A DNA stretch of 64,000 nt from Planctobacterium marinum (GCF_020687805.1 NZ_JAJEWQ010000004.1:248001-312000); one strand, 5' to 3'; positions 39,568 to 49,879 are shown, counted from the first letter of the stretch. Made by a program: numbers and translations. The notes: generated by a model from the sequence alone, not told the origin.

Positions 39568-39591
39568 GAGTGTGAGCATTGGCTCACACTC
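39568..39591. terminator. Convergent hairpin terminator
   Basis: GAGTGTGAGC and GCTCACACTC form a perfect 10-bp stem with an ATTG loop between the convergent AhpD-like and chemoreceptor genes. No long T-run on either side, so termination may need help, but position and strength suggest that role. Confidence 0.6.
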
Positions 39592-39604
39592 ATTGGCAGT
39601 CTCG

Positions 39605-41731
39605 CTACACTTTAAACTTGTGCACAATCTCAATCAGGTTGTGACTGCTCATTGCCAGTACTTTTGATTTGTCTGCCAGATCGATGGCGCGTTGTGCCAC
39701 ACCGCTGACATCGCTGCCCACCTTGTTGATATCGTTCGACATATTATGCGCCAGCTGATTCTGTTCTTCAGCCGCGGCAGCAATTACCGAGGTCATACCG
39801 GTGATTTGCTCCATGGATTGGCGAATACCGTTTAAATGATTACCGGTTTCTTCCACCAGGGAGGTGGCTGCGGTGGTGATCTGATTGCCGTGCGCCATGG
39901 CATCCACCGCCTGGGTTGAGCCGGTTTGAATACTCTGAATGATATTTTGTGTTTCTTCTACTGCGCTTTGGGTACTGCTGGCCAGAGTGCGGACTTCATC
40001 TGCTACCACCGCAAAACCGCGACCTTGTTCACCGGCACGGGCGGCTTCAATAGCGGCATTCAGCGCCAATAAATTGGTTTGATTGGCGATGTTCTGAATG
40101 GTGGTCAAAATGTGGGTGATTTGTTCGATATCGTCGTTTAGCTGACCAATGACATTGGTGGCTTTATTCACTTCGTTATTGACCTGACCCATGGTGCTCA
40201 CCAGATCATCCATGGCGGCACTGCTTTCTAGTACCTGCTGGTTAGTACCATCGGTGACTTCTGCTACGTGCTGAATGTTTTTAGTGACTTCCAGTGAGGC
40301 CAGTGACATTTGCTCCGCTTCAGATACGATGCGGTCCACCGAATCGCGGCTCTTTGCCAGCTCCTGGCCACATAAACTGGCAACCTGCTGACTTTCTTCA
40401 CAGCCGGCGTTTACCGAACTGGCGTTGCTGTCGATGGTGCGTACTATGTTGGCCAGGTTATCGATAAATTTATTGATCCAGGTGGCCAGCTCGCCGGTTT
40501 CATCATTGACATACACCCGGATGTGGCGGGTCAGATCACCTTCACCTTCAGCGATATCTTTCATCAGGTCGCGGATTTTCTCGATGGGTTTAACTATCTG
40601 GTTGGATATCAAGGTGATGCCAAAGAAACCCACTGCCGCCAGGATAACCGCGGCGATAATCAATTGTGAAAGGGCCGCATCACTGCGGGCAGAGATTTCA
40701 TCCCGCAGGCGATTTGAGGTGTCCAGCATGACATCCTCAGGCACACTCACCAGCAGATACCACTGTTTGTCTACCCCGCCAATTTCGGTGCGCGTAACCA
40801 CGTTAATGCGCCCCTGATGATTACTGGAATAGACATTGCCGCTGGCCGAAACCGCAGCGTCCAGTTCCCGTTCAAAACTTCCCCCCAGTTCAGACACCGA
40901 TTTACCGGAGGCACCGGCGTCTTCGCTGTAGCCGATAATATTGCCGGTTTCGCTCAGCAACATCACTTCGCCTTTGCCGTCAAACAGGGCAGCATCACTT
41001 TTGGTCATCAGGGCTTTTACGAAATTGGCATCAAAGTCGACACCAACAACACCGATAAATTCACCCCGCGAGAGGATGGGCACAGAAATAGTGGTCAGCA
41101 AATAGCTGACGCCACTTAAATCAAACACATCGGGATCAATCAGGCAGCGACTGCGACGGCTTCTGGGGCAGCTAAAATAGTTATTTTTGGTTTCGTCTTC
41201 GACAGAGCTTACCCAGTCAAGGCTGATGGCTCCGGCTTCTCGGTACCAATAGGGCGATACCCGGCCGTTGTCTAACATACCCAGCGCTTTATTCTGCTCG
41301 TTACTATTCTGAAAATCACTGTCGATACCAAACACATTCGGGTTAAGCGGTGACATAATCCCCATGTAACCGGTGTGCGCCTCCAGCAGATTGCGCAGTT
41401 TACTTAATACCATGGCCCGCGATTGCTCTGCGCTGAACCCCTGCTCTTGCCAGGTTCGGTGTAGCAGGCTGATTTCTGCGGCAAAGGTTTCGGCCACCAA
41501 AGCGGCATTTTCTACGTTCTTGGCGATTTTTGCGGCCTGAACCTGAGATTCTGCTTCAATTAAGGCCATACCACCGCGACGCAATGCTTCCCGTGTTACT
41601 TTTTCTACTTCTTCGTTGACGCTTGAGCTGTTGTAGGTAGATATACTGGCCAGAACCACGGTTAACAATATAATGATGGCCAGTACCGAGTAGGTAATCT
41701 TATTTTTTATGCTGTGGGTAATAAAGTTCAT
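39605..41731 (-). CDS. Methyl-accepting chemotaxis protein with Cache sensor domain
   Basis: 708 aa: a TM helix near 12-30, a large periplasmic sensor (about 35-350) of Cache type ([27 protein letters not shown]), a second TM near 357-377, a HAMP domain, and the cytoplasmic signalling domain with the hairpin tip [20 protein letters not shown]. It would feed ligand binding to CheA/CheW. The ligand is unknown; Cache sensors often bind small carboxylates or amino acids. Monocistronic. Confidence 0.93.
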   Translation of the reverse strand: MNFITHSIKNKITYSVLAIIILLTVVLASISTYNSSSVNEEVEKVTREALRRGGMALIEAESQVQAAKIAKNVENAALVAETFAAEISLLHRTWQEQGFSAEQSRAMVLSKLRNLLEAHTGYMGIMSPLNPNVFGIDSDFQNSNEQNKALGMLDNGRVSPYWYREAGAISLDWVSSVEDETKNNYFSCPRSRRSRCLIDPDVFDLSGVSYLLTTISVPILSRGEFIGVVGVDFDANFVKALMTKSDAALFDGKGEVMLLSETGNIIGYSEDAGASGKSVSELGGSFERELDAAVSASGNVYSSNHQGRINVVTRTEIGGVDKQWYLLVSVPEDVMLDTSNRLRDEISARSDAALSQLIIAAVILAAVGFFGITLISNQIVKPIEKIRDLMKDIAEGEGDLTRHIRVYVNDETGELATWINKFIDNLANIVRTIDSNASSVNAGCEESQQVASLCGQELAKSRDSVDRIVSEAEQMSLASLEVTKNIQHVAEVTDGTNQQVLESSAAMDDLVSTMGQVNNEVNKATNVIGQLNDDIEQITHILTTIQNIANQTNLLALNAAIEAARAGEQGRGFAVVADEVRTLASSTQSAVEETQNIIQSIQTGSTQAVDAMAHGNQITTAATSLVEETGNHLNGIRQSMEQITGMTSVIAAAAEEQNQLAHNMSNDINKVGSDVSGVAQRAIDLADKSKVLAMSSHNLIEIVHKFKV

Positions 41732-42051
41732 CGTTTGGCTGCTTTGCGTCCGCTTTGTGTACTATTTATTACAGTTGAGGTTGGCTTGTCCACCGTAAAA
41801 TGTGGACGTTGGACCTCAGTGTGCCAGAATTCAGGGTAACTATGCGTTATTTGGCATAGTTATGCTTAGTGTCGTCTCTTAAGTGTATCTGCAAATCTGA
41901 GAATTTCTTGTGTTTTTCAGTGATTAAGCGCTTTTTTATCGTACGGCCGTGCATTGAACTCCATGACTGGTTTCCCGTCAGCAGGGTAAATCCCGGTGGG
42001 TTTTGACATTGACATATTTACCCATTCCCGGTTTTTTAATATTTTTTCGAT
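41732..42051. other. 320-base intergenic region upstream of the chemoreceptor
   Basis: No gene seen. It holds a perfect 9-bp inverted repeat TAACTATGC/GCATAGTTA (41837-41845 and 41854-41862) and a smaller one, GTCCAC/GTGGAC, near 41790-41810. Both lie within about 130 bases of the chemoreceptor start, so they may be operators. The part next to the merR stop is T-rich but without a clear stem. Confidence 0.5.
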
Positions 42052-42456
42052 CTATGTCCCGGCTTTTGCTAATAGCGCGGCGATTTCATGAGGAGGGACG
42101 CAGGCACCGCTGTCCCAGACGGATTGTAAATGCTGACGCAGGGCGGCTATCTGCTGTGTCTGAACAGTCAGCTGTTGCATCATTATCGTGATTTCCTGTT
42201 GCTTTTCGGTAAGTCGTCGCATGATCAATGCGTGATCCAGATTGTTGTCATGGCTGAGCAGTTTCGGCAACTCCTGCAAACTGAAACCCAATTTTTGGCC
42301 CAGACGAATACAATCCAGTCTGGCTTTTATAGTGTCATCGTACACCCGATAGCCGCCGTCATTGCGGGGAACTTTCGGCAGCAAGCCCTGTTTTTCGTAA
42401 AACCGAATGGTGGACGCTGCAATACCTGTCTGAGCTGCCAGTTCGCCAATTTTCAT
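42052..42456 (-). CDS. MerR-family transcriptional regulator
   Basis: 134 aa: the N-terminal winged HTH (MKIGELAAQTGIAASTIRFYEKQGLLP, about 1-70), then a dimerisation coiled coil rich in Gln and Leu, and a short C-terminal tail with a single Cys in ACVPPHE. That tail is unlike the two-Cys or cluster sites of CueR and SoxR. It is divergent from the flavin oxidoreductase gene, which it probably controls from the 19-bp-spacer promoter between them. Confidence 0.88.
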   Translation of the reverse strand: MKIGELAAQTGIAASTIRFYEKQGLLPKVPRNDGGYRVYDDTIKARLDCIRLGQKLGFSLQELPKLLSHDNNLDHALIMRRLTEKQQEITIMMQQLTVQTQQIAALRQHLQSVWDSGACVPPHEIAALLAKAGT

Positions 42457-42466
42457 GATTTGTTAC

Positions 42467-42497
42467 TTGACCTTAAACCTTGCTTTAAGGTTAGAGT
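42467..42497 (+). promoter_or_regulatory. MerR-type promoter and operator
   Basis: TTGACC (42467-42472) and TAGAGT (42492-42497) are 19 bp apart, the overlong spacer diagnostic of MerR-activated promoters. The spacer carries the dyad ACCTTAAA-N6-TTTAAGGT (42470-42477 and 42484-42491), a fitting MerR-dimer site. It faces the flavin oxidoreductase gene. Confidence 0.78.
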
Positions 42498-42549
42498 CTG
42501 GATTTCCCAATTTCAATCTTGATTTACGCGAAATCGAACGAGGTATTGC

Positions 42550-43797
42550 ATGACATCGCCAGTATCACCGGTATTTTCTGAGTTACAACTGCCCTGTGGC
42601 CTGAAATTAAAAAATCGAATTGCCAAGGCTGCCATGGAAGAAAATATGGCAGGTGCCGGGCAATTGCCGGGAGCGCCTTTACAGCGGCTGTATCGCGCCT
42701 GGGCGAATGGCGGAGCCGGACTCATCATCACCGGCAATGTGATGGTGGACCACCTGGCGATGACCGGACCCGGAGGCGTCGCACTGGAAGCTGATACCCC
42801 GCTTGAGCCTTTTGAACAACTGGCAGCTGCCAGCCAACAGGACGGTTGCAAAATCCTGATGCAGATCAATCATCCGGGGCGTCAGGTTTTTAAGAAGATG
42901 GGCGGCAAAGTGTTGTCGCCGTCGGATGTGGCGCTGGACATGGGCGCGCATTCCGGACTATTTACTCAACCTAAAGCCATGAGCGAAGCTGAAATTCAGG
43001 ATCTGATTGCGCGTTTTGCTACTACTGCCAGCCGCGCTGAACAGGCCGGATTCGATGGGGTGCAAATTCATGCTGCTCATGGTTATCTCCTGGCGCAGTT
43101 TTTGTCGCCGCTCACCAACAAGCGCCAGGATCAGTGGGGGGGAACGCTTGAGAACAGGGCAAGGGCATTGTTGCAGGTCATCAAAGCCATCCGGGCTGTG
43201 GTGTCACCGTCTTTTGCGGTTAGTGTTAAGCTCAACTCGGCTGATTTTCAGCGGGGTGGTTTTGATATTGATGATGCCACCAATGTGGTGAACATGTTGT
43301 CTGAGTTGGCCGTGGATTTTATTGAGCTTTCCGGTGGCAGTTACGAAGCGCCGGCTATGCAGGGGCGCACTGCTGATGGCCGAACCCTGGCGCGGGAAGC
43401 CTACTTTTTGAGTTTCGCACAACAGATTGCTGCGGTGTCCAAAGTTCCTTTAATGACCACTGGCGGCATTCGTCGTTTAGCGGTAGCAGAAGAAGTAATA
43501 AATAGTGATGTAGCGCTGGTGGGTATGGCCAGTGCAATGGCTTACACGCCAGATTTACCCAACAGATGGCAGTCGGATAACACGTTTGAAGGCACTATTC
43601 CGCTGGTGTGCTGGAAAGATAAAACCCTGAGTGGCCTGGCCACTATGGCGATGGTGAAACGGCAATTACATCGACTGGGGGCGGGTAAATCGGTTAAAGC
43701 TTCATTGTCGCCCGTGTTTTCGTTGCTGAGCGACCAGTTGCGGGCGGCAAAGCTTACCCGTCGATATCGCAGGCAGTATCGAACCGAAGTAAAATAA
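42550..43797 (+). CDS. NADH:flavin oxidoreductase (Old Yellow Enzyme family)
   Basis: 415-aa FMN-dependent TIM barrel. Conserved OYE motifs are NRIAKAAMEE, QINHPGRQ, the catalytic HAAHGYLLAQFLSPLTN and the C-terminal TTGGIRR phosphate loop. Such enzymes reduce electrophilic alkenes or nitro compounds. Control by the divergent MerR regulator suggests induction by an electrophile or metal stress. The last 55 residues form a basic tail of unclear role. Confidence 0.9.
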   Translation: MTSPVSPVFSELQLPCGLKLKNRIAKAAMEENMAGAGQLPGAPLQRLYRAWANGGAGLIITGNVMVDHLAMTGPGGVALEADTPLEPFEQLAAASQQDGCKILMQINHPGRQVFKKMGGKVLSPSDVALDMGAHSGLFTQPKAMSEAEIQDLIARFATTASRAEQAGFDGVQIHAAHGYLLAQFLSPLTNKRQDQWGGTLENRARALLQVIKAIRAVVSPSFAVSVKLNSADFQRGGFDIDDATNVVNMLSELAVDFIELSGGSYEAPAMQGRTADGRTLAREAYFLSFAQQIAAVSKVPLMTTGGIRRLAVAEEVINSDVALVGMASAMAYTPDLPNRWQSDNTFEGTIPLVCWKDKTLSGLATMAMVKRQLHRLGAGKSVKASLSPVFSLLSDQLRAAKLTRRYRRQYRTEVK

Positions 43798-43862
43798 TCG
43801 GACTGGTATTTTCAGCAAAAACATGGAAATGTAGAGCAAATTCACTTCCCTGCGCGCAATTT

Positions 43863-45140
43863 ATGAGCCTGATGTGGCAATCCATGTTTTCTGCTGTACA
43901 GACCTCCAGGATACAACTGGGCTTGTTGCGTTTGTTTATCCTGGCCCTCAATATTTATTGGTATAGTGCCAGTGAGTCTTCCATCTGGTTTGTGACAGTG
44001 ATGGCGTTTTACGCCTTGATGGGGGCCTGGGCCTTTGTCAAAAATCAACCTGATGCCACACAGATTCTGCTTAGTCTGATGGTGGATGTATTAGCAATCA
44101 GCGTTTTCCTGTATTTTAATCAGGGCATTATGTCCGGCTGGGGGGCAATTTTAATGTTGCCACCATTGATAGCCAGTCTGCTGTTGAATCGGGCGCAGGC
44201 CTGGCTGTTAACCGTTTTGGTGCTGGTATGTCATAGCGTTTTATCGGGTTTATCCGTCGTCGAATTGGCGCAGATGGCCTCATCGGATAAGGCGCACGGG
44301 ATGCACCATAGCGCAGCGCATGGGCCACAGGAAATGGCCAGCCACATCCAGAGTATGTGGTTGACCTTTGCCTTCTCTCTGGCGGTGTTAACCGGGTTCA
44401 TCTCCCAGCAGCGACATCGCATTAATCAGTTTCAACAACAAAACCTGAGTTATCAGGAGCGCTTTCACAACAATCAACGATTGTTGGCGTTTGCTAATTT
44501 GACCGCCAACACCAGTCATCAACTGGGGACACCGATTTCATCTGCCAGAATGTTACTGGATGAAATTCAGGAGCAGTCGCTGCAAGCAGATGATATTCAA
44601 CACAATGTCATTCAGGCACAGCAACAACTGGAACGCTGCACTGAAATACTCAAATCCATGGTGGCAAAGTCCCGCACCAGTGTGCAGTATCACATCGAGT
44701 CCGCTGAGGTTATGGTCTGGCTGAATAGCGTATTGGCAGAGTGGACCACTACGCATCCTGATATGCCGGTAGCATCGGATTTTTCAGATAGCTGTCAGCA
44801 TATTCTGGTCAAGGTGAATGAAGGGTTGCGATTTGCGCTGAACAATGTTCTGGACAACTGTTATCAGGCCAATATTCAGGCGGGTGCTGAGTTGTTGAAG
44901 TTTACCGCAGCATGCCGTGACAAGCGGCTCACCATCAAAATTTATCACCGCGGTAAAAAACCCGGTAACGATGTCATCGAAATACTGGGCAAGGCTTTTG
45001 TTCCAGACTCTGAAGGGTTGGGGCTGGGAGCGCTTCTTGCCCAGTCAGCTGTTGAGCATCTATCCGGTAGTATGGTTTACAACTGGTCTTCATCGGATGC
45101 CGTGCCTCATGAAATCGTGATAACATTACCGGCAAATTGA
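43863..45140 (+). CDS. RegB/PrrB-like sensor histidine kinase
   Basis: 425 aa: about six TM helices (residues 15-185), an H-box with the RegB-type sequence SHQLGTPISS (phosphorylated His219), an N-box NVLDNCYQA and G2 GLGLGALL. The loop between the last TM segments (about 141-161) contains HGMHHSAAHGPQEMASH, rich in His and Met, a likely metal-binding site on the membrane exterior. The partner regulator follows after 31 bases. RegB kinases usually read redox state through quinones; the His-rich loop suggests a metal signal here. Confidence 0.87.
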   Translation: MSLMWQSMFSAVQTSRIQLGLLRLFILALNIYWYSASESSIWFVTVMAFYALMGAWAFVKNQPDATQILLSLMVDVLAISVFLYFNQGIMSGWGAILMLPPLIASLLLNRAQAWLLTVLVLVCHSVLSGLSVVELAQMASSDKAHGMHHSAAHGPQEMASHIQSMWLTFAFSLAVLTGFISQQRHRINQFQQQNLSYQERFHNNQRLLAFANLTANTSHQLGTPISSARMLLDEIQEQSLQADDIQHNVIQAQQQLERCTEILKSMVAKSRTSVQYHIESAEVMVWLNSVLAEWTTTHPDMPVASDFSDSCQHILVKVNEGLRFALNNVLDNCYQANIQAGAELLKFTAACRDKRLTIKIYHRGKKPGNDVIEILGKAFVPDSEGLGLGALLAQSAVEHLSGSMVYNWSSSDAVPHEIVITLPAN

Positions 45141-45171
45141 GGGTTGCTCACGGAAACATGCACATCTGACC

Positions 45172-45714
45172 ATGCCACAAGATACACAACATGACATTGC
45201 GCTACTGGATGACGATCAGGTGTTTGTGGCGACGCTACAGCGGCGGTTGCAACAGTATGGTTTTAAGGTGGCGGCATTTCACCAGGCGATGGATTTACTC
45301 AACAGCGATAAAACCTTCAGTCACCTGGTGTTGGATCTGAATTTGGGGACTGAGTCGGTGTTAACCTATTTGCAGGATTGCCGTGATCGCTGGCCGGAGG
45401 CTAAACTGGTTATCCTGACCGGCTACGGCAGTATCGCCACCACAGTGGCAGCGTTAAAGCGCGGTGCCGATGATTACCTGACCAAACCCCTGAACTTTAA
45501 GGAATTATTATCTGCTTTGGGAGCTGAATCCGGAGTCTCCACAGCTGAGGAAGTCCCTACTGCTGCCATGACCCCCGCCCAACTGGAGTGGGAGCACATT
45601 CAACAAACCCTGCTGCGCAATGATGGCAATATTTCCGCGACAGCCAGAGAGTTAAAACTGCACCGCCGCACACTGCAGCGCAAATTGCTGAAACGCCCGG
45701 TTTTTAATAGCTAA
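45172..45714 (+). CDS. RegA/PrrA-like response regulator
   Basis: 180 aa: receiver domain with acid pocket LLDDDQ, phospho-acceptor Asp55 in LVLDLNLG and Lys in YLTKPLN, then a Fis-type HTH (about 130-175) ending LHRRTLQRKLLKRPV, the hallmark of RegA/PrrA/ActR. Its stop overlaps the end of the convergent outer-membrane protein gene by 4 bases. It probably acts with the adjacent kinase; targets unknown. Confidence 0.9.
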   Translation: MPQDTQHDIALLDDDQVFVATLQRRLQQYGFKVAAFHQAMDLLNSDKTFSHLVLDLNLGTESVLTYLQDCRDRWPEAKLVILTGYGSIATTVAALKRGADDYLTKPLNFKELLSALGAESGVSTAEEVPTAAMTPAQLEWEHIQQTLLRNDGNISATARELKLHRRTLQRKLLKRPVFNS

Positions 45715-46781
45715 AACGCGTACTGATAGCCCAGGGTCAGCATATCGTCCATAGCCATTTGCACGCCATTTACTTTTTGATCCAGGGTGGTTTCATATTC
45801 CACTGCCAGTCGGTGACCGTCTGGCAGTAACACATTAGCACCAATGCCCAGGTTTAACATCGAACCGCCGGAGTTGCTCGGATCTGCAGTTTGCACCGGT
45901 AACATGACTTCGGCATCTATGCCGTCAATGCGTCCCTGATCCAGATAACTCAGTCGGGCTGACAGGCTGAGCTGTTCGTTAACGCGGTGACTGATCCAGC
46001 CACTGGCAAGTAATTTGTCACCCAGCGAATAATCGTTGTCATTGTCGTTCAGCCTGAAGGTGGCTTTCAGCTGACCGCCCCAGCCCCAGTTGTGTGCATG
46101 TCCGGTGAAGGTTAAGCCCGGTTCAATATCCCAGGTACCGGACCCCAGCTGCATCGGATAGGGCAGTTTGACTTCCGGGGTCATGTTCATTGGTGTCAGG
46201 ATATGGTCACTTTCGTCTATGTCGCCGGTGGGGACACTGAGTCCCAGATTTAAGATAAACTGGTAATCAGCGGTTTTTTTGAGGTTCCACAGCATGGCCA
46301 CTTTGGTATCCCCCAGACCACTGGTTTTAGTCTCAAAACTGCCCAGTTGATTGGTTCCCATTCCCCCCTGAAAGGTAATGTGCGACATGTCTTTAGATAA
46401 GTGATTCAGCATTAACATCAGGGTGATATCATCACTGGGCGCATACATGGCTCCGAGCATGTGCATGTCGGTGGTCATTTCCACCGGTACCACTCTGAGA
46501 GTAGGCGGTTGCATCATGTTTCCGGCAAAGCGGTTGGGAATACTTGTAACAATATCTTGTGCAGAAATATCGCGACTGCCTTGCAGGTTATCCGCCATGG
46601 CCATATGCATAAAGCGATAAGAAATCATCCATTCTCCGGCTTTATGAGTATGATCTCCCATCACACCTATGGGAGCGTGGCTATCCGGGGTACTGGTGTT
46701 GCCGGCAATTTTGCTGTCGGCGAGGCTGGCTGAGGAAACAAACAGTAAAGCAATCAAGGTGTTAATTTTTGTATAGGGCAT
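45711..46781 (-). CDS. Met/His-rich outer-membrane beta-barrel protein
   Basis: 356 aa with a signal peptide (cleavage near ASLADSK), alternating beta-strand pattern and a terminal Phe (GYQYAF), as in outer-membrane barrels of the phenol-degradation MetA-like family. Met and His are unusually common in the first half (FMHMAMAD, TTDMHMLGAMY, LTPMNMTPE), a feature of copper-associated proteins. It is convergent with the RegA-like gene, so regulation by the pair is possible but not shown. Function not assigned. Confidence 0.75.
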   Translation of the reverse strand: MPYTKINTLIALLFVSSASLADSKIAGNTSTPDSHAPIGVMGDHTHKAGEWMISYRFMHMAMADNLQGSRDISAQDIVTSIPNRFAGNMMQPPTLRVVPVEMTTDMHMLGAMYAPSDDITLMLMLNHLSKDMSHITFQGGMGTNQLGSFETKTSGLGDTKVAMLWNLKKTADYQFILNLGLSVPTGDIDESDHILTPMNMTPEVKLPYPMQLGSGTWDIEPGLTFTGHAHNWGWGGQLKATFRLNDNDNDYSLGDKLLASGWISHRVNEQLSLSARLSYLDQGRIDGIDAEVMLPVQTADPSNSGGSMLNLGIGANVLLPDGHRLAVEYETTLDQKVNGVQMAMDDMLTLGYQYAF

Positions 46782-46890
46782 GATGACAACAATAAAAGCA
46801 AAAATCTGATTTTAACCTGTCGTAAAATAATTACCCTGTGACAAAATGTCGCAGCGATAGATAACCAGCGGAGAATGTATTATTAATCCT

Positions 46891-47493
46891 TTGTTCAATA
46901 CACCTGTGAATGGTGTGATATTTGATATGGACGGCACGTTGGTGACGTCGCAACTGGATTTTGTTGCAATGCGCAAGGCGGTAGGTTGTCCTGCTGAGCA
47001 GGATATCCTGACATATATCGATGATATTGCCGATGACCAACACCGCCATCAGGCGATCGCACAAATTGAATCGATGGAGCTGGAAGACGCTCATCAAAGT
47101 GAGATTATCGACGGTGTAGCTGAAGCGCTGGCCTGTTTGCAGCAACAGGATATTCGAACGGCGGTTGTAACCCGCAATTGTCGCGCTGCCACCGATATTA
47201 AATTGCAAAAAGCCGGCCTGCGCTTTGAACAGGTATTAACCCGGGAATGTGCTCCTGCAAAACCAGACCCAACCGCATTGTTGCAAATAGCCAAAAGCTG
47301 GTCACTGACACCGCAACAAACCATATACGTTGGGGATTATTTACATGATATTAATGCCGCCATAAATGCCGGAATGCGCAGCGTATTAATGACCCTGCAG
47401 GGACCACCTGACTGGGCGCATGATGCCACCTGGCAGTTTGCCAGCTATGCGGAGTTTCTGGCATTTTTTAATGATCGTAATTGTTCAGAATAA
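46891..47493 (+). CDS. HAD-superfamily hydrolase
   Basis: About 200 aa, with HAD motif I (DMDGTLV), motif II-type TRN (VVTRNC), Lys in PAKPDP and the Asp pair YVGDYLHDINAA. Probably a small-molecule phosphatase of the phosphoglycolate phosphatase branch. The start is unclear: TTG 46891 is 17 bases from the only ribosome site, GGAG (46870-46873), while in-frame ATT codons at 46879 and 46882 are at good spacing. The 3' end overlaps polB by 9 bases. Confidence 0.85.
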   Translation: MFNTPVNGVIFDMDGTLVTSQLDFVAMRKAVGCPAEQDILTYIDDIADDQHRHQAIAQIESMELEDAHQSEIIDGVAEALACLQQQDIRTAVVTRNCRAATDIKLQKAGLRFEQVLTRECAPAKPDPTALLQIAKSWSLTPQQTIYVGDYLHDINAAINAGMRSVLMTLQGPPDWAHDATWQFASYAEFLAFFNDRNCSE

Positions 47494-49836
47494 ACCCATC
47501 TGGCGGGAACTGATGGTGTCAAAGTTCTGGCCAATAAACGGCAAAATACCTTCTGCAATAGGGCGTAGTTGCTTTTCAACATAGTGATGATAGTCAATAG
47601 TACTGGTGAGAAATTCCAGTGGCTCCGGGCCATTGATGGTTTGGACATATTTGATCCAGCCCTTGCGCTGGTATTTACGTGGCTTGCCCTGGGCCTGAAG
47701 CTGCTGATCTGCCAGTCGTGCGGCTTTTACATGGGGTGGGACGTTTTTGACATATTTGTCAGTGCCCTGACGTAATCGCTTCCTGTACACCAGTTTGGCG
47801 TCGAAATGCCCTTGTTCGGTGTGATTAACCATGTCGGTAATGTACTGGCTGACATCTTCGCCGGCAAACACCATGCTATACAGCCGGGTCTGGAATTCTT
47901 TGGCCAGTGCTGTCCAGTCAGAACGCACGGTTTCCAGTCCTTTAAATACCAGTTCTTCACCGGTATCGGTTTTTTTTAATCCGGCATAACGTTTTTTGCT
48001 ACCTTGTTCTGAGCCGCGAATCGTGGGCATCAGAAATTGACTGAAATGAGTTTCAAATTCCAGTTCCAGGTAACAATCAAGATCAAACTCCTGGCGCAGT
48101 TTCTCCTGCCAGCGTTGATTGATCATGCAGGCCAGCTGGTTGCCGATCTCGCTAGCATGCTGGGCATCCTGGCACTGGCTTAACCAGACAAAGGTGGAGT
48201 CAGTGTCGCCGTAGATCACTTCGTGTCCTTGCTCTTCAATCCAGCGAGCGGTGGTTTGCATAATGTCATGACCCCGCATCGTGATAGAACTGGCCAGGCG
48301 GGTATCGTAAAAGCGGCAGCCCCCTGAACCCAGTACACCATAAAAGGAATTCATCAGGATTTTAATGGCCTGAGAGCGGGCACTGTCCCGCTCCCGTTTG
48401 GCCACATCCCGCTGTTGCCAGAGCTGGGTAATAATGTCCGGTAAAAAGTGCTTCTCTCTGGAAAAGCTGCCGCCTTTGAAGCCGGGAATGGCCTGTTCCG
48501 GGTGTTTTAATCCTTCCACTAAACCCAATGGATCGATTTTAAAGGTGCGAATAATTGAGGGATACAGGCTTTTAAAGTCCAGCACCAGAACGTCCTTGTA
48601 GAGTCCCGGTTTGGAATTCATCACATAACCGCCGGGGCTGGCCAGTCCGCCATCTTTTGGAAGATTGGGGGCGATATAGCCAGCCCGATGTAATTTAGGC
48701 AGATACAGGTTGGTAAAGGCCGCCACTGAACCGCCAGCTCTGTCCAGTTCCAGCCCGGTAATCTGGCTGCGTAATACCAGGTATTCCATCAGACGGGTGG
48801 TGTCGAATATCTCTAACACCAACAGACAGTCCTGAAGATTATACTCTGCCAGTTTCACCTTATTGTGCATAAAGTCATGATTAATGTGGGCCATGCGGTT
48901 GCCCACATCTTCCACTTTTTTACCCTTTCCCAATAACTCCTGTGACACTGATTCGAGACTGAAACTGTCGAACTGATAGGTAGCGGCCTTCAGTGCATCT
49001 ATGCCATCCAGCACCAGGCGACCTGCCAGGTTTAAAAACCCCGGCTGACTGCCGGTTTTGGCATCACGCCAGGTCATTAGCGAGCCGTCTCTGCCCAGAT
49101 TTAAAGGGATGTTGTGCCGCTGCGCCCGTTTGATCAGCAAACGAAAATCAAAACTGATAACACTCCAGCCCACAATAATATCCGGGTCGAATGCAATAAA
49201 TTCATGCACAAAATGCTGGAGCAGGGCCTTTTCGTCTGGCACCCAGCGGATCCAGTCCGGCGCGTTTTGCTGTGCTTCACCTATCATCAATACACATTGT
49301 CGGCTTGCAGTGGCAAGTCCAATGGAATAAAGTTCACCTTTTTCGCTGCATTCAATATCCAGAGACAAAGGGGTAAAGTGAGGCGTGTACTGACTGGGCC
49401 TGAGTTTGGCGTTGAGCAGTCGGCCATGTTTATCCGTGTTGCCCAGCGCCTGGGTACTGCCGTAGACAAATCGTTCCATCAGGTAGCGATCAGCGAGTCG
49501 TATATCATCCTCATAACAGGTAATACCCTGGTGCTTGAGCCAGTCCCGCAGGGCGAAAAAATCCGCCTGACTATTGGCGTAAAGCGCGCTGCAGTGCTCA
49601 CCACTAAACAAGGTTAAGGCTAATTCTGTGCGGCTGATGTTTGGGTGATGGTGTTGTAGTTCTGTGCTGCTGTTGCTTAGCTCTGCGGTACTGACAAATA
49701 ACACAAACTGGGCGCCTGGCGTACGAATATTACGGGGGCCTTGATCCGTAGCCAACCAAAAGTCCAGATAGGTAATACCTGCTAACTCTGTTTGTTTTCG
49801 GGACAGGATAAAACCTTCGACTAATTCCTGATTCAT
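47485..49836 (-). CDS. polB: DNA polymerase II
   Basis: 783-aa family B polymerase, the E. coli PolB length. N-terminal 3'-5' exonuclease motifs include SLDIECSEKGELYSIG and VGWSVISFDF; polymerase motifs A (LDFKSLYPSIIR), B (QAIKILMNSFYGVLGS) and C (YGDTDSTF) are intact. An SOS-induced repair and bypass polymerase. A LexA-like box 44 bases upstream of the start fits that. Confidence 0.97.
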   Translation of the reverse strand: MNQELVEGFILSRKQTELAGITYLDFWLATDQGPRNIRTPGAQFVLFVSTAELSNSSTELQHHHPNISRTELALTLFSGEHCSALYANSQADFFALRDWLKHQGITCYEDDIRLADRYLMERFVYGSTQALGNTDKHGRLLNAKLRPSQYTPHFTPLSLDIECSEKGELYSIGLATASRQCVLMIGEAQQNAPDWIRWVPDEKALLQHFVHEFIAFDPDIIVGWSVISFDFRLLIKRAQRHNIPLNLGRDGSLMTWRDAKTGSQPGFLNLAGRLVLDGIDALKAATYQFDSFSLESVSQELLGKGKKVEDVGNRMAHINHDFMHNKVKLAEYNLQDCLLVLEIFDTTRLMEYLVLRSQITGLELDRAGGSVAAFTNLYLPKLHRAGYIAPNLPKDGGLASPGGYVMNSKPGLYKDVLVLDFKSLYPSIIRTFKIDPLGLVEGLKHPEQAIPGFKGGSFSREKHFLPDIITQLWQQRDVAKRERDSARSQAIKILMNSFYGVLGSGGCRFYDTRLASSITMRGHDIMQTTARWIEEQGHEVIYGDTDSTFVWLSQCQDAQHASEIGNQLACMINQRWQEKLRQEFDLDCYLELEFETHFSQFLMPTIRGSEQGSKKRYAGLKKTDTGEELVFKGLETVRSDWTALAKEFQTRLYSMVFAGEDVSQYITDMVNHTEQGHFDAKLVYRKRLRQGTDKYVKNVPPHVKAARLADQQLQAQGKPRKYQRKGWIKYVQTINGPEPLEFLTSTIDYHHYVEKQLRPIAEGILPFIGQNFDTISSRQMGLF

Positions 49837-49879
49837 TCTTTGGATAAATTGCGCTTAACTTTGACCAGCATGGCATACA

